A DNA stretch of 64,000 nt from Clostridium luticellarii (GCF_002995845.1 NZ_PVXP01000001.1:1-64000), one strand, 5' to 3'. Counted from the first letter of the stretch, positions 7,076-16,413 are shown. Numbers and translations are program-made. The notes: generated by a model not told the origin, from the sequence alone.

Positions 7076-8788
7076 ATGGAAAAAACATTTTCAAAACAAT
7101 CCCTGTTTAAAATAATTTTGATTTTTTTAATGGCATTATCACTTTTACTCTCCATCTACAGTATAAAAAATTACAAGTCCAGTTCCTTTCCTCAAAATAC
7201 AACAGGACAATTTAGAAATTTCAACGGGCAGAACGGCCAGCCGGGGAATAGAAACGGCAGTATTCAAAAGGGTCAGCCGGGAAATGCAAGCGGCAGCGCT
7301 AAAAACCGTCAATCCGGAAATACAAACAGTGGTGCTCAAAACCACCAATTTGGAAATGCCAACGGTGCTGCTCAAAACAGCCAGCCGGGAAATACGAACG
7401 GCGCTACTCAAAACCGTCAGCCTGGAAATACAAATCAACCGGCAGGACAAAATATGCAGTTTGGATCATCTTCAAAAAGCAAGTTTGCACCACTGCTCAC
7501 TGTATATTTTGCGGCATTTTTGATTGTGTGCGCATACCTCTATCATATTTTCATCCGAAAAAAAAGAAAGATAAATTTAAAAGACATTGGATTCATAATT
7601 TTTTCAATGCTGTTTATAGGATTTTTCTCGAGGATTGCACTGTCCACACTCATGGAGGGATATGGCGGAGACATAAGACTGTTTCAGAGCTGGGCTTCCT
7701 CTGCAGCAAATAGCCTGTCCCAGTTTTATGTGAATACAAAATCCAGCGATTATCCGCCCCTCTACATATATATACTGGCCTTAATAGGTAAGGCATCCAG
7801 CATAGGTTTTTTACAATCCCACTATGTTCTGCTTTTGAAACTGCCTTCAATAATAGCAGACTGTACAACAGCTTACTTCATATTTAAACTGGCACAAAAG
7901 CATATTTCTCCTGCAGCAGGCATTATCCTTGGTTCATTTTACATTTTCAACCCGGCAATCTTTATGGATTCAGCACTTTGGGGACAAGTCGATTCATTTT
8001 TCACACTGTTCATAGTGATTTCACTGTTTTTACTGTCTGAAGGTAAAATTGTACTTTCCTCTGTATTCTTTACCTGCTCGGTACTCATGAAACCCCAGGG
8101 AATAATATTTTTGCCCGTGCTCTTTTTTGAAATCATAAGGAAAAGAAATGTGAAAATATTTATTAAAGCAGCCGTCTCCGCTCTGGCCACAGCTATAATA
8201 GTGATACTTCCCTTTTCAGCAGGCCAGAACTGGCTGTGGATTTTTAAATTGTATGCAGGTACCATATCTGAATATCCCTATGCTTCTGTAAATGGCTTTA
8301 ACTTTTTCAACTTGATGGGCGCAAATTATGAAAAAAATACAAATATATTCTTCATATTCAGTTACAAAATATGGGGAATGGCCGCTATCACTGCAATTAC
8401 AGCATTTTCTCTAGTAATCTACATGAAATTCAAAAACAATAAATGTGCCTTCTCCTGTGCACTTGTCCAAATTGCAGGTGTATTTACCTTTTCCGTGGGA
8501 ATGCATGAAAGATATCTGTTCCCCGCTGCCGCCCTGTCAATTCTGGCCTTTATATATTTAAAAGACAAAAGGCTGCTCATACTGTCGGCAGGATATGCCG
8601 TTACAATCTACGGCAACATATATTACGTGCTCTTTAGAGCCTCGGGAAGCATGATGAACTCCAACTCGCACAGCCTTGTCGGAGACGGCATTTCCCTGCT
8701 GAATATAATATTGTTTTTCTACCTGGCAAAGATACTGGTCGATATCACCTTCAAAGGGAAAACCGTCAATTGTTTGAAGTCACAATAA
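7076..8788 (+). CDS. GT-C-type membrane glycosyltransferase with Asn/Gln/Gly repeat segment
   Basis: 570 residues. One N-terminal membrane helix (about 12-30) is followed by an extracytoplasmic low-complexity stretch (about 44-138) and then around ten membrane segments. Acidic and aromatic loop motifs (GGDIRLFQSWA, DYPPLYIYILALIGK, ALWGQVDSFFTLF, SVLMKPQGIIFLP, GMHERYLFPAAAL) match GT-C mannosyl-/glucosyltransferase-like proteins using lipid-linked sugars. A GGAG-like site precedes the ATG. galU follows 131 bp downstream and shares the same promoter type. Its acceptor is unknown; a surface polymer or protein is likely from context. Confidence 0.85.
   Translation: MEKTFSKQSLFKIILIFLMALSLLLSIYSIKNYKSSSFPQNTTGQFRNFNGQNGQPGNRNGSIQKGQPGNASGSAKNRQSGNTNSGAQNHQFGNANGAAQNSQPGNTNGATQNRQPGNTNQPAGQNMQFGSSSKSKFAPLLTVYFAAFLIVCAYLYHIFIRKKRKINLKDIGFIIFSMLFIGFFSRIALSTLMEGYGGDIRLFQSWASSAANSLSQFYVNTKSSDYPPLYIYILALIGKASSIGFLQSHYVLLLKLPSIIADCTTAYFIFKLAQKHISPAAGIILGSFYIFNPAIFMDSALWGQVDSFFTLFIVISLFLLSEGKIVLSSVFFTCSVLMKPQGIIFLPVLFFEIIRKRNVKIFIKAAVSALATAIIVILPFSAGQNWLWIFKLYAGTISEYPYASVNGFNFFNLMGANYEKNTNIFFIFSYKIWGMAAITAITAFSLVIYMKFKNNKCAFSCALVQIAGVFTFSVGMHERYLFPAAALSILAFIYLKDKRLLILSAGYAVTIYGNIYYVLFRASGSMMNSNSHSLVGDGISLLNIILFFYLAKILVDITFKGKTVNCLKSQ
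7235..7453 (+). repeat. 36-bp (12-residue) tandem repeats inside the GT-C gene
   Basis: About six units of the pattern xQPGNxNGxxQN (for example SQPGNTNGATQN, HQFGNANGAAQN) follow each other in frame between the first and second membrane helix. The units are degenerate at DNA level, so this is an older expansion. The GT39 protein at 12720-15023 has a comparable Gly/Asn-rich loop. Confidence 0.8.
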
Positions 8789-8826
8789 GGTGATTTCTGA
8801 AAATGCATTCAGCACTTATTCCATAT

Positions 8827-8871
8827 TTTTAAGAAGCTTTTAAGATTAAAAGTGAAAAATATATGTATAGA
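8827..8871 (+). promoter_or_regulatory. TTTTAAG direct repeat and promoter before galU
   Basis: TTTTAAG occurs at 8827-8833 and 8838-8844 (spacer AAGC). An ATATATGTATA stretch containing the -10 region begins 21 bp after the start of the second repeat, exactly as in the site before the GT-C gene at 6990-7034. The -10 here is TATAGA (8866-8871). Confidence 0.7.
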
Positions 8872-8887
8872 GAGGAGTGAGTTTTTA

Positions 8888-8923
8888 ATGGAAATACTTC
8901 TTTCCATTAAAGTTAAAGTATGA
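8888..8923 (+). CDS. 11-codon leader peptide overlapping galU start
   Basis: An ATG with a strong GAGGAGTGAG binding site opens an 11-codon frame (MEILLSIKVKV) whose TGA stop overlaps the galU ATG as ATGA (8920-8923). galU itself has only a poor binding site, so it is probably translated by coupling from the leader. A perfect 10-bp hairpin (8885-8894 with 8901-8910, TTAATGGAAA and its complement) covers the leader's start codon and could limit its translation. That the peptide is made is inferred, not shown. Confidence 0.6.
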   Translation: MEILLSIKVKV

Positions 8924-9792
8924 AAATAAGAAAAGCTATTATCCCCGCAGCCGGTCTGGGTACAAGGTTTTTACCGGCAACAAAGGCACAGCCGAAAGAA
9001 ATGATGCCTATAGTAGACAAACCAACCATACAGTATATAGTGGAAGAAGCTGTATTTTCCGGAATTGAAGAGATACTCATAATTACCGGAAAAAACAAGA
9101 GATCCATAGAAGATCATTTCGATAAATCCGTGGAACTGGAAGATGAACTGGAAAAGAGCAACAAAACAAATCTGCTGAGGCTTGTCCAAAATATATCCAG
9201 CATGACGGATATATACTACATAAGACAAAGAGAACCAAAGGGACTTGGTCATGCAGTAAGCCTGGCTAAAAATTTTATAGGAAATGAACCTTTTTCCATA
9301 ATGCTGGGAGATGACATAGTAGACAGCCCTGTACCCTGTCTGAAACAGCTTATAGACTGTTACCAAAATCACAGCGGTTCCATATTGGGAGTGCAGCAGG
9401 TAGCTGAAAGTGCCATCTCCAAATACGGTATTGTTGATGGAATAAAAATTCAGGACAGGGTTTACAGAGTCAGAGACATGGTGGAAAAACCCGCTTTGAA
9501 AGATGCCCCTTCAAATATTGCAATTTTGGGAAGATATATAACCACTCCAAAAATATTTGACATTCTGGAAAGGACAAAGCCTGATAAAAAAGGAGAAATA
9601 CAGCTCACAGATGCACTTAGAACCCTTTCAAAAATTGATCCCGTATATGCCTACAATTTCGAAGGTAAAAGATATGATGCCGGAGACAAGCTGGGATTCC
9701 TGGAAGCAAATATACACTATGCCTTAAAGAGAAATGACCTCAGGAAAGAACTGATGGAATATCTGGACGGCATAATGGAAAAATCCCTCTGA
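8920..9792 (+). CDS. galU: UTP-glucose-1-phosphate uridylyltransferase
   Basis: 290 residues, full length. The N-terminal nucleotide-binding signature GLGTRFLPATKAQPKEMMPI (residues about 12-31), then QREPKGLGHAV, MLGDDIV and the C-terminal GEIQLTDAL identify a bacterial GalU. It makes UDP-glucose for glycolipids, teichoic acids and other surface sugars. The start is fixed by the ATGA overlap with the leader peptide. Neighbouring glycosyltransferases and the shared TTTTAAG promoter motif suggest it supplies them. Confidence 0.95.
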   Translation: MKIRKAIIPAAGLGTRFLPATKAQPKEMMPIVDKPTIQYIVEEAVFSGIEEILIITGKNKRSIEDHFDKSVELEDELEKSNKTNLLRLVQNISSMTDIYYIRQREPKGLGHAVSLAKNFIGNEPFSIMLGDDIVDSPVPCLKQLIDCYQNHSGSILGVQQVAESAISKYGIVDGIKIQDRVYRVRDMVEKPALKDAPSNIAILGRYITTPKIFDILERTKPDKKGEIQLTDALRTLSKIDPVYAYNFEGKRYDAGDKLGFLEANIHYALKRNDLRKELMEYLDGIMEKSL

Positions 9793-9801
9793 ATAAAATG
9801 T

Positions 9802-9857
9802 GTGCACTGACCTATCCCTTAACTTTGCAAAACGAAAGCAGAGACAGATCAGTGCAC
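9802..9857. terminator. Inverted repeat between convergent galU and hemL
   Basis: GTGCACTGA at 9802-9810 has its exact complement at 9849-9857, with a 38-nt loop. No clear T-run follows in either direction, so it is a weak terminator candidate at best, or another structured element. Confidence 0.35.
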
Positions 9858-9882
9858 GAAAAAATCAAGTTATTCTCAAATA

Positions 9883-11163
9883 TCAAATTTCAAAGGAATC
9901 AAAGGCCTCTAAAAATCTGTCAATATCTTGTTCAGTGTGTTTCACGCTTAAAAACACAGCTTCAAATTGTGAAGGGGCAATATATATTCCCCTGCTTATC
10001 ATATGTTCAAAATATTTTGCAAAAATATCCTGACGGCATTTTTTAGCATCACTGTAATTTTTCACTTCGGAAGCTTCTGTAAAAAACAGTGCAAACATGG
10101 CGCCGCACCTGTTCATCACTACAGGTAAGTTCTTCTTTTGAGCTATTTTTCTTATTCCATCCACCAGTTTCTGCCCGAGTTTTTCAATCTGAACATAGTA
10201 CTGGGGGTAATCATGAAGCTTTTTCAAAGTGGCGAGGCCTGCAGCCACTACAATAGGGTTTCCCGACATGGTACCAGCCTGATACACAGGTCCAAGGGGC
10301 GAGAGTTTTTCCATTATATCTTTTCTTCCGCCATAAGCTCCACAGGGAAGACCCCCTCCTATGATCTTTGCCATGGTTGTAAGATCCGGCTTTATCTTGT
10401 AGATGCTCTGTGCACCTTTATAAGCAACTCTAAATCCACTCATGACCTCGTCGAATATGAGAAGGGATCCATTTTCATCACACAGTCTTCTAAGGCCCTT
10501 TAAGAAATCTTCGTCACCGGGAATCACACCCATGTTCCCCGCTACAGGCTCCACTATGACTGCAGCAATATCACTGCCATGTTTTTCAAAGATGCTTTCC
10601 ACACTTGAAATATCGTTGTACTGAGCCACCAGAGTATTTTTTATGCTGTCATCAGGAACTCCTGCGCTTCCCGGGATTCCTTCCGTCATAACTCCAGAAC
10701 CTGCTTCAACCAGGAAATCATCAAAATGTCCGTGGTAACAGCCTGCAAATTTTATTATTTTATTCCTTCCCGTATATCCTCTTGCAAGCCTTACAGCGCT
10801 CATGGTAGCTTCTGTACCCGAATTCACCATTCTCAGCATTTCTACATTGTCCACGGTACTGCATATATATTTGGCCAGTTCCAGTTCAGGCTCCGTAGTT
10901 GCTCCAAAGGATATGGCCTTTTCACTGGTACTCTTTATGGCTTCCACCACATCAGGATCACAGTGTCCCAAAATCATGGGACCCCAGGAACATACAAAGT
11001 CTATGTACTCGTTCCCATCTTCATCGTATATATGAGATCCACTGCCTTTTTTTATCACGGGTGGATTCATGGCAACATCTTTAAATGCCCTCACCGGACT
11101 GTTTACTCCCCCGGGCATATATAGCTTGGACTCATTAAATATATCATCGTTTCTCATTATCAA
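9883..11163 (-). CDS. hemL: Glutamate-1-semialdehyde 2,1-aminomutase
   Basis: 426 residues, the family's normal length. The N-terminus ([14 protein letters not shown]), [28 protein letters not shown] and the PLP-lysine region [18 protein letters not shown] are all present. It converts glutamate-1-semialdehyde to 5-aminolevulinate, the second step of the C5 tetrapyrrole route. It lies 12 bp after hemA in one operon under a cobalamin riboswitch, so its product is probably destined mainly for corrinoids. Confidence 0.97.
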   Translation of the reverse strand: MIMRNDDIFNESKLYMPGGVNSPVRAFKDVAMNPPVIKKGSGSHIYDEDGNEYIDFVCSWGPMILGHCDPDVVEAIKSTSEKAISFGATTEPELELAKYICSTVDNVEMLRMVNSGTEATMSAVRLARGYTGRNKIIKFAGCYHGHFDDFLVEAGSGVMTEGIPGSAGVPDDSIKNTLVAQYNDISSVESIFEKHGSDIAAVIVEPVAGNMGVIPGDEDFLKGLRRLCDENGSLLIFDEVMSGFRVAYKGAQSIYKIKPDLTTMAKIIGGGLPCGAYGGRKDIMEKLSPLGPVYQAGTMSGNPIVVAAGLATLKKLHDYPQYYVQIEKLGQKLVDGIRKIAQKKNLPVVMNRCGAMFALFFTEASEVKNYSDAKKCRQDIFAKYFEHMISRGIYIAPSQFEAVFLSVKHTEQDIDRFLEAFDSFEI

Positions 11164-11175
11164 TCATCTTCCTTA

Positions 11176-12387
11176 TCAACAAAATATTTTATTTATAAGT
11201 TTCATGTACTCCTCTTCCTTGCCTTGAAGTTTTCCCTCTTTCAAAACATTTATGGCCCTGTTTATATACACCTTGGCGGTACTCTGTATCATGGTCTCCA
11301 CAAGCACTTCGTTGTCTTTGGTATACCTCTTGTTTCTAAAAGTTTTTATTCTCCTCTCACATACCTGGTCTCCAAAACTTTTTATCTTCTGTATCTCAGG
11401 AGAAATCTCATCCAAAGACTGCCATTTAAAAAATTCATCTATGGCTTCCTCAATAATATACCTGTACTTTTCCATTTTTTCTTTCCTCAGCATCTTGTTG
11501 TTCTCGTCAATGGCACTTATATGATCTATATCATACAAGTTGACACCTGGAAGCGTACTTACATCCTTGTCTACATCCCTGGGTACTGCCAAATCAAATA
11601 TGAGAAATTTTTTAGGGGGAAGTTCAGCTTTTGAAATTATGCTGTGAGGCGCAGACGTACAGCTTATGATACAATCCACAGCTTTATAATAGTTCTTTCT
11701 CTCATCAAAAGTTATGAACTTAACCCATTCGTAATTTCTGTAAACCTTATCTACCTTATTCAGATTTCTGACTGCCACATATACAACTTCCGCATTTAAG
11801 GAATTCAAATACTTAAGAACAAGCTGCCCTATTTCACCAAAACCCAAAATCATATATTTTTTCATATTCCTTTTTTCAGCTTCCCTGACTGCTATAGAAG
11901 GCACAGATACAGGGATCTTGTATATTTCACAGACATTTTTAAATTTTTTGCCACAGGTTATGGTATTTTGAAACAGCCTCTGAAGCTGTCCCTTTATGGT
12001 CCTGTTCTCCACAGCAGCACTATAAGCGGTCTTAATCTGCCCCAGTATTTGATCCTCTCCCAAAATTTTGGAATGAAACCCACAGCTTACCTCCATCAGA
12101 TGTTTGACAGCATCTTTATCCTTTACATAAAATATATATTTTTCAAGCTTTTCATCCCAGCCAAGGCAGTTGAACAATTCATGAACAAGAACCTGTCCCT
12201 GCAAATTGGAATCCACATAAACTTCTGTCCTGTTACAGGTACTTAAAATCAACACATTTCCTGTAATAGCGTAAATATTTTTTAGTTTTTGGGCAAGCCT
12301 TGCTGCTACAATAGAAAATTTTTGTCTTATTTCAATATCGCATTCACTCTTTACTCCAATAAGCTGTATAATTTTTATCACCTCCAT
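11176..12387 (-). CDS. hemA: Glutamyl-tRNA reductase
   Basis: About 400 residues. STCNRTEVY carries the catalytic cysteine (residue 51 from the ATG), and GEDQILGQIKTAY and the NADPH-fold block MILGFGEIGQLVLKYL follow, with a C-terminal dimerisation helix. It reduces Glu-tRNA to glutamate-1-semialdehyde. The start is uncertain: the ATG at 12387 lies inside the strong GGAGGTG site, and the family usually begins 'MIQLIG'. That would make an ATT at 12370-12372, 8 nt after GGAGG, the true start. The gene is controlled by the cobalamin riboswitch upstream. Confidence 0.96.
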   Translation of the reverse strand: MEVIKIIQLIGVKSECDIEIRQKFSIVAARLAQKLKNIYAITGNVLILSTCNRTEVYVDSNLQGQVLVHELFNCLGWDEKLEKYIFYVKDKDAVKHLMEVSCGFHSKILGEDQILGQIKTAYSAAVENRTIKGQLQRLFQNTITCGKKFKNVCEIYKIPVSVPSIAVREAEKRNMKKYMILGFGEIGQLVLKYLNSLNAEVVYVAVRNLNKVDKVYRNYEWVKFITFDERKNYYKAVDCIISCTSAPHSIISKAELPPKKFLIFDLAVPRDVDKDVSTLPGVNLYDIDHISAIDENNKMLRKEKMEKYRYIIEEAIDEFFKWQSLDEISPEIQKIKSFGDQVCERRIKTFRNKRYTKDNEVLVETMIQSTAKVYINRAINVLKEGKLQGKEEEYMKLINKIFC

Positions 12388-12391
12388 CTAT

Positions 12392-12428
12392 AAAAAATCC
12401 TTTTAACCAAAGTGTTAAAAGGATTTTT
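12392..12428 (-). terminator. Terminator of the cobalamin riboswitch
   Basis: A perfect 15-bp stem (arms 12393-12407 and 12414-12428) with a 6-nt loop runs into T residues on the minus strand. It lies between the riboswitch and hemA, immediately before the ribosome binding site, consistent with control by premature termination. Confidence 0.85.
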
Positions 12429-12518
12429 CAAAACCAATATCTGATTGCACATTCCTGTAAAATAATTCATCAATATAAGCCCCCTCTATCACTTGTAGAG
12501 TTAAATGGTGCAAAGTGC

Positions 12519-12675
12519 AGGCAGGTCTTCTGACTTAAGATTCATCATTCAAGGTATGCCTTCCCGGTTCCCCAGTGGCCTACTTCACCTAAATTCATCT
12601 AACACAGCTACAGGATAGTTCAGGACTTTTACCTGATTCTCTTTTAATTATTCATACTCAAACCTACACCTGTTA
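12519..12675 (-). ncRNA. Cobalamin riboswitch
   Basis: Read on the minus strand: a 5' segment AACAGGTGTAGGTT, an AAAGTCCTGAACTATCCTGT core, a TAGGCCACTGGG block, and the 3' signature AAGTCAGAAGACCTGCC, which is the conserved B12-box end. The 3' CCTGCC pairs with the 5' side. A perfect terminator and then hemA-hemL follow. Confidence 0.9.
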
Positions 12676-12690
12676 TTAAATTCTACTTTA

Positions 12691-12719
12691 ATTATAAACA
12701 CTATTAATGAAAGATTCAA
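12691..12719 (-). promoter_or_regulatory. Promoter of the hemA-hemL transcript
   Basis: On the minus strand TTGAAT (12719-12714) and TATAAT (12696-12691) are separated by 17 bp. It starts right beside the end of the GT39 gene. Confidence 0.8.
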
Positions 12720-15023
12720 CTATTTTATAGTTCCTTTTAGATCATAAAGTGACTGGGAATTCATTCCCATTCCTCCAAATCCATTTCCCCATGAATTTTT
12801 GTTTTCCACGTTATTGTCTTCATTGGTTCCATCAGATCTGCTAGTATTGGCAGCTTCATCTGTGCCTGAAATTTCATTTGTTCCCTCAGCTTTACCTGTT
12901 TCTTCAGTTGCACTGCTTCCGGAAGATGTAGTATTTTTCCACTGACTTTCCGGGACAAGTTTTCCGTTTTTCTGAACCCAGCTCATTATATCCTGTGAGT
13001 CTCTTCCCATTCCGCCTGTCAGTACATATCTTATCTCGCCTTTTTTCACCATTTCCTTGAACTGATTTAAAGTAAGTATTTTATCCGATCCGGAAAATCC
13101 TCCAAGAGGCATTATACTTTTACCACTTTCAATTATCATACTGGCTCCGGCATTGGAACTGGAAACCACAAGGGCATATCTTTCATTTTCAACATGACTG
13201 TCAAGAAATTCTATCAATTTTTTATTTTCACTGCTTGATCCATTTCTCCCCCCCGAATTTCTCATAAAATCTCCGGAACTGCTGTTTGACAAAAGTTCCA
13301 GACCTGCTGCAGGCATACTTCCATTTACACCGTGAACCACAGCAGCGGAAGATCCTAAGGCTGGTGTTACAAGTATTCCCACAAGGGCAAGCACAGAAAG
13401 TGCTTTTGCAAAATTGATATTCTTTCCCACATTCAAATTATCTCTCTTTATCAATCTATAAATTATAAGCAGGGCCGAAGAAGCAAAACACAAGGTCACA
13501 GCTGCTATGATCGCACCTTTGGCTGCTGCAGGGAGACTGCTGGCAAAATAGGACAACATAAGCAGATGTACCAGTCCTTCCACAATAAAAGCTGCGGGTA
13601 GAAGCCACGCTTTTGCACCGCTTTCTCTGTAGAGCTTCCACATGTAAGTGATACCTATGCCTGACAGTGCTGCAATTGGCGGCGCCATCATAGTGAGATA
13701 GTATTGATGAAATAGTCCTTTTGTATAGCTGAAATATATGAATTCCGGCAAAAGCCACAATATCCACATCACCAGATCCAATTTTTTCTTACTGTCAAAG
13801 GGAAACTTCAGCTTTTCAACTATGGCTGCAGCAATAAATCCAAATATGGACAAAGGCAGGAACCAAACTATCTGATCAGAGAGTACATTTTTGGAGAACA
13901 ATCTGGTAACACCGGCTTCAGTCTGACCTCCAAAATTCCCTGAAAGTCCATTTCCTCCCGGTCCACCGGTACCTCTTCCCTGTGCTCCTCCCATTCCTTC
14001 TCCTGCTCCAGGTGGCATCTGCGATTGATTCCCTCCATTCTCACCGGAACTGCCATTCTGGAACTGCCCTCCGCCAGTTCCAGAAGATCCTCCCGGCGGC
14101 TGCATCATTGCTCCCCCTGGATTATTCCCATTCTGGGGCATGTTCTGCGTATTGGAGGAACTGCTGTTTTGTCGAAAACTGTTCCTGTTTCCTTCCTGTC
14201 TGTTTCCTCCCGGGCCGCCTCCCATACCTCCGTTGGTGCTGCTGAGCCTTTCAAGTCCATTGTGTCCGAATATCAATTCCATGACGGTATTGTTTGTACT
14301 ACTTCCAACAAAAGGTCTGCTTGAAGAAGGAACCATATCCACTGCAAACGCCCAGCACAGAGATACTGCCACAAGCACAACAGTACTTACAATAAGGTGT
14401 TTCAATCTTTTTTTCAAAGGTGCCGCAGTGGAGATCAAATAGGTAATGTATATGGCAGGGATAACCATATAGGCCTGCAGCATCTTTATATTAAATCCCA
14501 CACCTACAAGTACAAGGCTTATGAGAAGATATTTGAATTTTCCCTTTTCTGCGGCTCTGGACAAAAACATGCAGGCAAAAAGCAGCGTCATAACCAGAAG
14601 ATTGTCTATGGTATTGTTTCTGCTGGCAGCCACAAAAACCGGTGTGATTGCGAGGCACAGTGCCGAAATAAGTGCTGAGATCTTTCCAAAAGATCTTTTT
14701 ACTATATAATATAAAACCACAACGGATATCACCCCTGCAAGGGCCTGAGGAAGCAATATGCTCCAGCCGCTGAAGCCGAATATTTTTGCAGATATGGCCT
14801 GTATCCAGAAACCCAGCGGAGGTTTGTCAAGGGATACAAATCCACCAGGATCAGAGGCTACAAAGAAAAAATTTCTAAAACTTGCAAGCATGCTTTTTAC
14901 ACCAGCTGCATAGTAACTATTCCCATACCCCTCTATGCCCAGGTTGGCAAAATTCAGTACTGCAGATATAAGGATTATTGCGAACAATGCAAATCTTTCT
15001 CTTGTAAATTTTATATTTTTCAT
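12720..15023 (-). CDS. GT39/ArnT-type membrane glycosyltransferase with Gly/Asn-rich loop
   Basis: About 767 residues. The N-terminal half has a membrane bundle with the catalytic-loop motif DPGGFVSLDKPPLGFW, as in ArnT/PMT-type enzymes that use polyprenyl-phosphate sugars. A long extracytoplasmic low-complexity loop rich in Gly, Asn, Gln and Ser (about residues 265-375) interrupts the bundle. After more membrane helices comes a soluble C-terminal domain ending in a Thr/Glu/Asn-rich tail. ATG 15023 is preferred because GAGGAG lies 9 nt upstream; the 9 extra codons above it overlap the GtrA gene. It is last in the GT2-GtrA-GT39 operon. Confidence 0.9.
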   Translation of the reverse strand: MKNIKFTRERFALFAIILISAVLNFANLGIEGYGNSYYAAGVKSMLASFRNFFFVASDPGGFVSLDKPPLGFWIQAISAKIFGFSGWSILLPQALAGVISVVVLYYIVKRSFGKISALISALCLAITPVFVAASRNNTIDNLLVMTLLFACMFLSRAAEKGKFKYLLISLVLVGVGFNIKMLQAYMVIPAIYITYLISTAAPLKKRLKHLIVSTVVLVAVSLCWAFAVDMVPSSSRPFVGSSTNNTVMELIFGHNGLERLSSTNGGMGGGPGGNRQEGNRNSFRQNSSSSNTQNMPQNGNNPGGAMMQPPGGSSGTGGGQFQNGSSGENGGNQSQMPPGAGEGMGGAQGRGTGGPGGNGLSGNFGGQTEAGVTRLFSKNVLSDQIVWFLPLSIFGFIAAAIVEKLKFPFDSKKKLDLVMWILWLLPEFIYFSYTKGLFHQYYLTMMAPPIAALSGIGITYMWKLYRESGAKAWLLPAAFIVEGLVHLLMLSYFASSLPAAAKGAIIAAVTLCFASSALLIIYRLIKRDNLNVGKNINFAKALSVLALVGILVTPALGSSAAVVHGVNGSMPAAGLELLSNSSSGDFMRNSGGRNGSSSENKKLIEFLDSHVENERYALVVSSSNAGASMIIESGKSIMPLGGFSGSDKILTLNQFKEMVKKGEIRYVLTGGMGRDSQDIMSWVQKNGKLVPESQWKNTTSSGSSATEETGKAEGTNEISGTDEAANTSRSDGTNEDNNVENKNSWGNGFGGMGMNSQSLYDLKGTIK

Positions 15024-15034
15024 AACTTCACTCC

Positions 15035-15454
15035 TCAATTGAAAACCCATAATTTATATAATAAGAAATTTACTGCCTGAGCTGTGAATGTAGCTGCTAT
15101 TTTCGATACATATACATTGACATTGAAATTACTCACCAGAAACTTCATCATCACTACTGTTATAAAAAGTGATGCAACGTTCACCAATATAAATTGTATC
15201 AATTCACTTAAAATATTCTTGTCTGAATTTCTTCTTTCAAAAGTCCATTTCCTGTTGAATACAAAGCTGTTCGCCACACCACAGCTGTAACCTATAACCT
15301 GGCTTGTAGTGTAATACAGTCCAATTGCACTCTGGCACAGGGTAAACACCATAAAATCCACTACTGTGTTTAAAACACCTGTAGTAGAAAACCTGCTCAG
15401 TAATTTAAGTCTCCCATTAAAAATAAAATTCATATTCCTAATCAGCTGGTTCAT
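15035..15454 (-). CDS. GtrA-family membrane protein
   Basis: 139 residues with four membrane helices. The opening RFSTTGVLNTVVDFMVF and the NRKWTF stretch are GtrA hallmarks. GtrA proteins are thought to flip polyprenyl-phosphate-linked sugars across the membrane. Its start overlaps the GT2 stop by ATGA, and GT39 begins 12 nt after it, so the three form one translationally linked unit: GT2 makes a lipid-linked sugar, GtrA flips it, GT39 transfers it. Confidence 0.92.
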   Translation of the reverse strand: MNQLIRNMNFIFNGRLKLLSRFSTTGVLNTVVDFMVFTLCQSAIGLYYTTSQVIGYSCGVANSFVFNRKWTFERRNSDKNILSELIQFILVNVASLFITVVMMKFLVSNFNVNVYVSKIAATFTAQAVNFLLYKLWVFN

Positions 15455-16413
15455 ATTTTTTTCTGCTCACCTCTTTTTCCAATTATACTTTCAATAATAT
15501 AATTTGGCCTTCCCCTGCTCTCATCAAAAATACGGCCTATATACTGGCCTATTATGCCCATACAGGAGAGCACAATTCCAAACATGATCAAGTCAATGGA
15601 AATGACAAATTGAAAATTCACAGGATTCAACCCATTTGCCGCAGCTTTTATAAAATTCACTATAAGCATAATTATTCCAATAAAAAAGGATATTCCTCCC
15701 AGATAACCCGAGAATATAAGCGGTTTATAGGAAAAAGAAGTTATGCCGTCAAAAGCCAGTTTGAACATTTTTTTAAGAGGATACTTGGTATCTCCTGCAA
15801 ATCTTTCCTGTCTTACAAATTCCACATAGGTCTGCCTGTATCCAATCCAGCTCACAAGACCCCTTACATACCTGTTTTTTTCCGGCAGGGAATTTAGGAC
15901 ATCACATACTCTTCTGTCTATAAGCCTGAAATCTCCGGTATCCACAGGAATGTCAATGCTGGTCATACTCTTTAAAATCCTGTAAAAGGCTCCTGCTGTA
16001 AATTTTTTAAAAAAGGACTCCCCCTTTCTCTGGAACCTTTTTCCATATACCACGTCATAGCCATCTTTCCACTTCTCAATCATCTTCAGGATAACTTCAG
16101 GCGGATCCTGAAGATCCGCATCTATTACCACAACTGCCTCTCCTGACGACACCCTCATGCCTGCAGTTATGGCAGGCTGATGCCCAAAATTTCTTGAAAA
16201 GTTTACAAGCTTTATATTTTCATCTTCACCGCATATATTTTCTGCTTTTTCACGGGTCCTATCTGAGCTTCCATCATTTACAAATATGATCTCGTAAGCT
16301 TCTGAAGCGGCATCCATAACCTTTTTAAGCCTTTTATAACTTTCTTCTATCACCAATTCCTCATTATACAGAGGCACCACCACAGAATAGACAATATTTC
16401 GATTTTGCTGCAT
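15451..16413 (-). CDS. GT2 polyprenyl-phosphate glycosyltransferase (GtrB/DPM1-like)
   Basis: About 320 residues. The N-terminal GT-A domain shows VVPLYNEE, FVNDGSSDRT, ARNFGHQPAI-type and DADLQDPPEVI motifs, with two C-terminal membrane helices. Such enzymes move a sugar from a nucleotide donor (often UDP-glucose) onto polyprenyl phosphate. ATG 16413 is chosen because GAGGTG lies 6 nt before it; the upstream ATG at 16443 lacks one. First gene of the operon; galU in the same region could supply UDP-glucose. Confidence 0.93.
   Translation of the reverse strand: MQQNRNIVYSVVVPLYNEELVIEESYKRLKKVMDAASEAYEIIFVNDGSSDRTREKAENICGEDENIKLVNFSRNFGHQPAITAGMRVSSGEAVVVIDADLQDPPEVILKMIEKWKDGYDVVYGKRFQRKGESFFKKFTAGAFYRILKSMTSIDIPVDTGDFRLIDRRVCDVLNSLPEKNRYVRGLVSWIGYRQTYVEFVRQERFAGDTKYPLKKMFKLAFDGITSFSYKPLIFSGYLGGISFFIGIIMLIVNFIKAAANGLNPVNFQFVISIDLIMFGIVLSCMGIIGQYIGRIFDESRGRPNYIIESIIGKRGEQKKI

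Noticed and set aside
7235-7453. 36-bp repeats as a CRISPR array
   Set aside because: They are in-frame protein repeats inside a glycosyltransferase gene, with no spacers.
9798-10046. 77-82-codon plus-strand frames after galU
   Set aside because: No binding site, overlap the hemL 3' end and the GTGCACTGA inverted repeat.
13868-14442. Overlapping frames opposite and within the GT39 low-complexity loop
   Set aside because: They arise from the Gly/Pro-rich repeat composition, not from separate genes.
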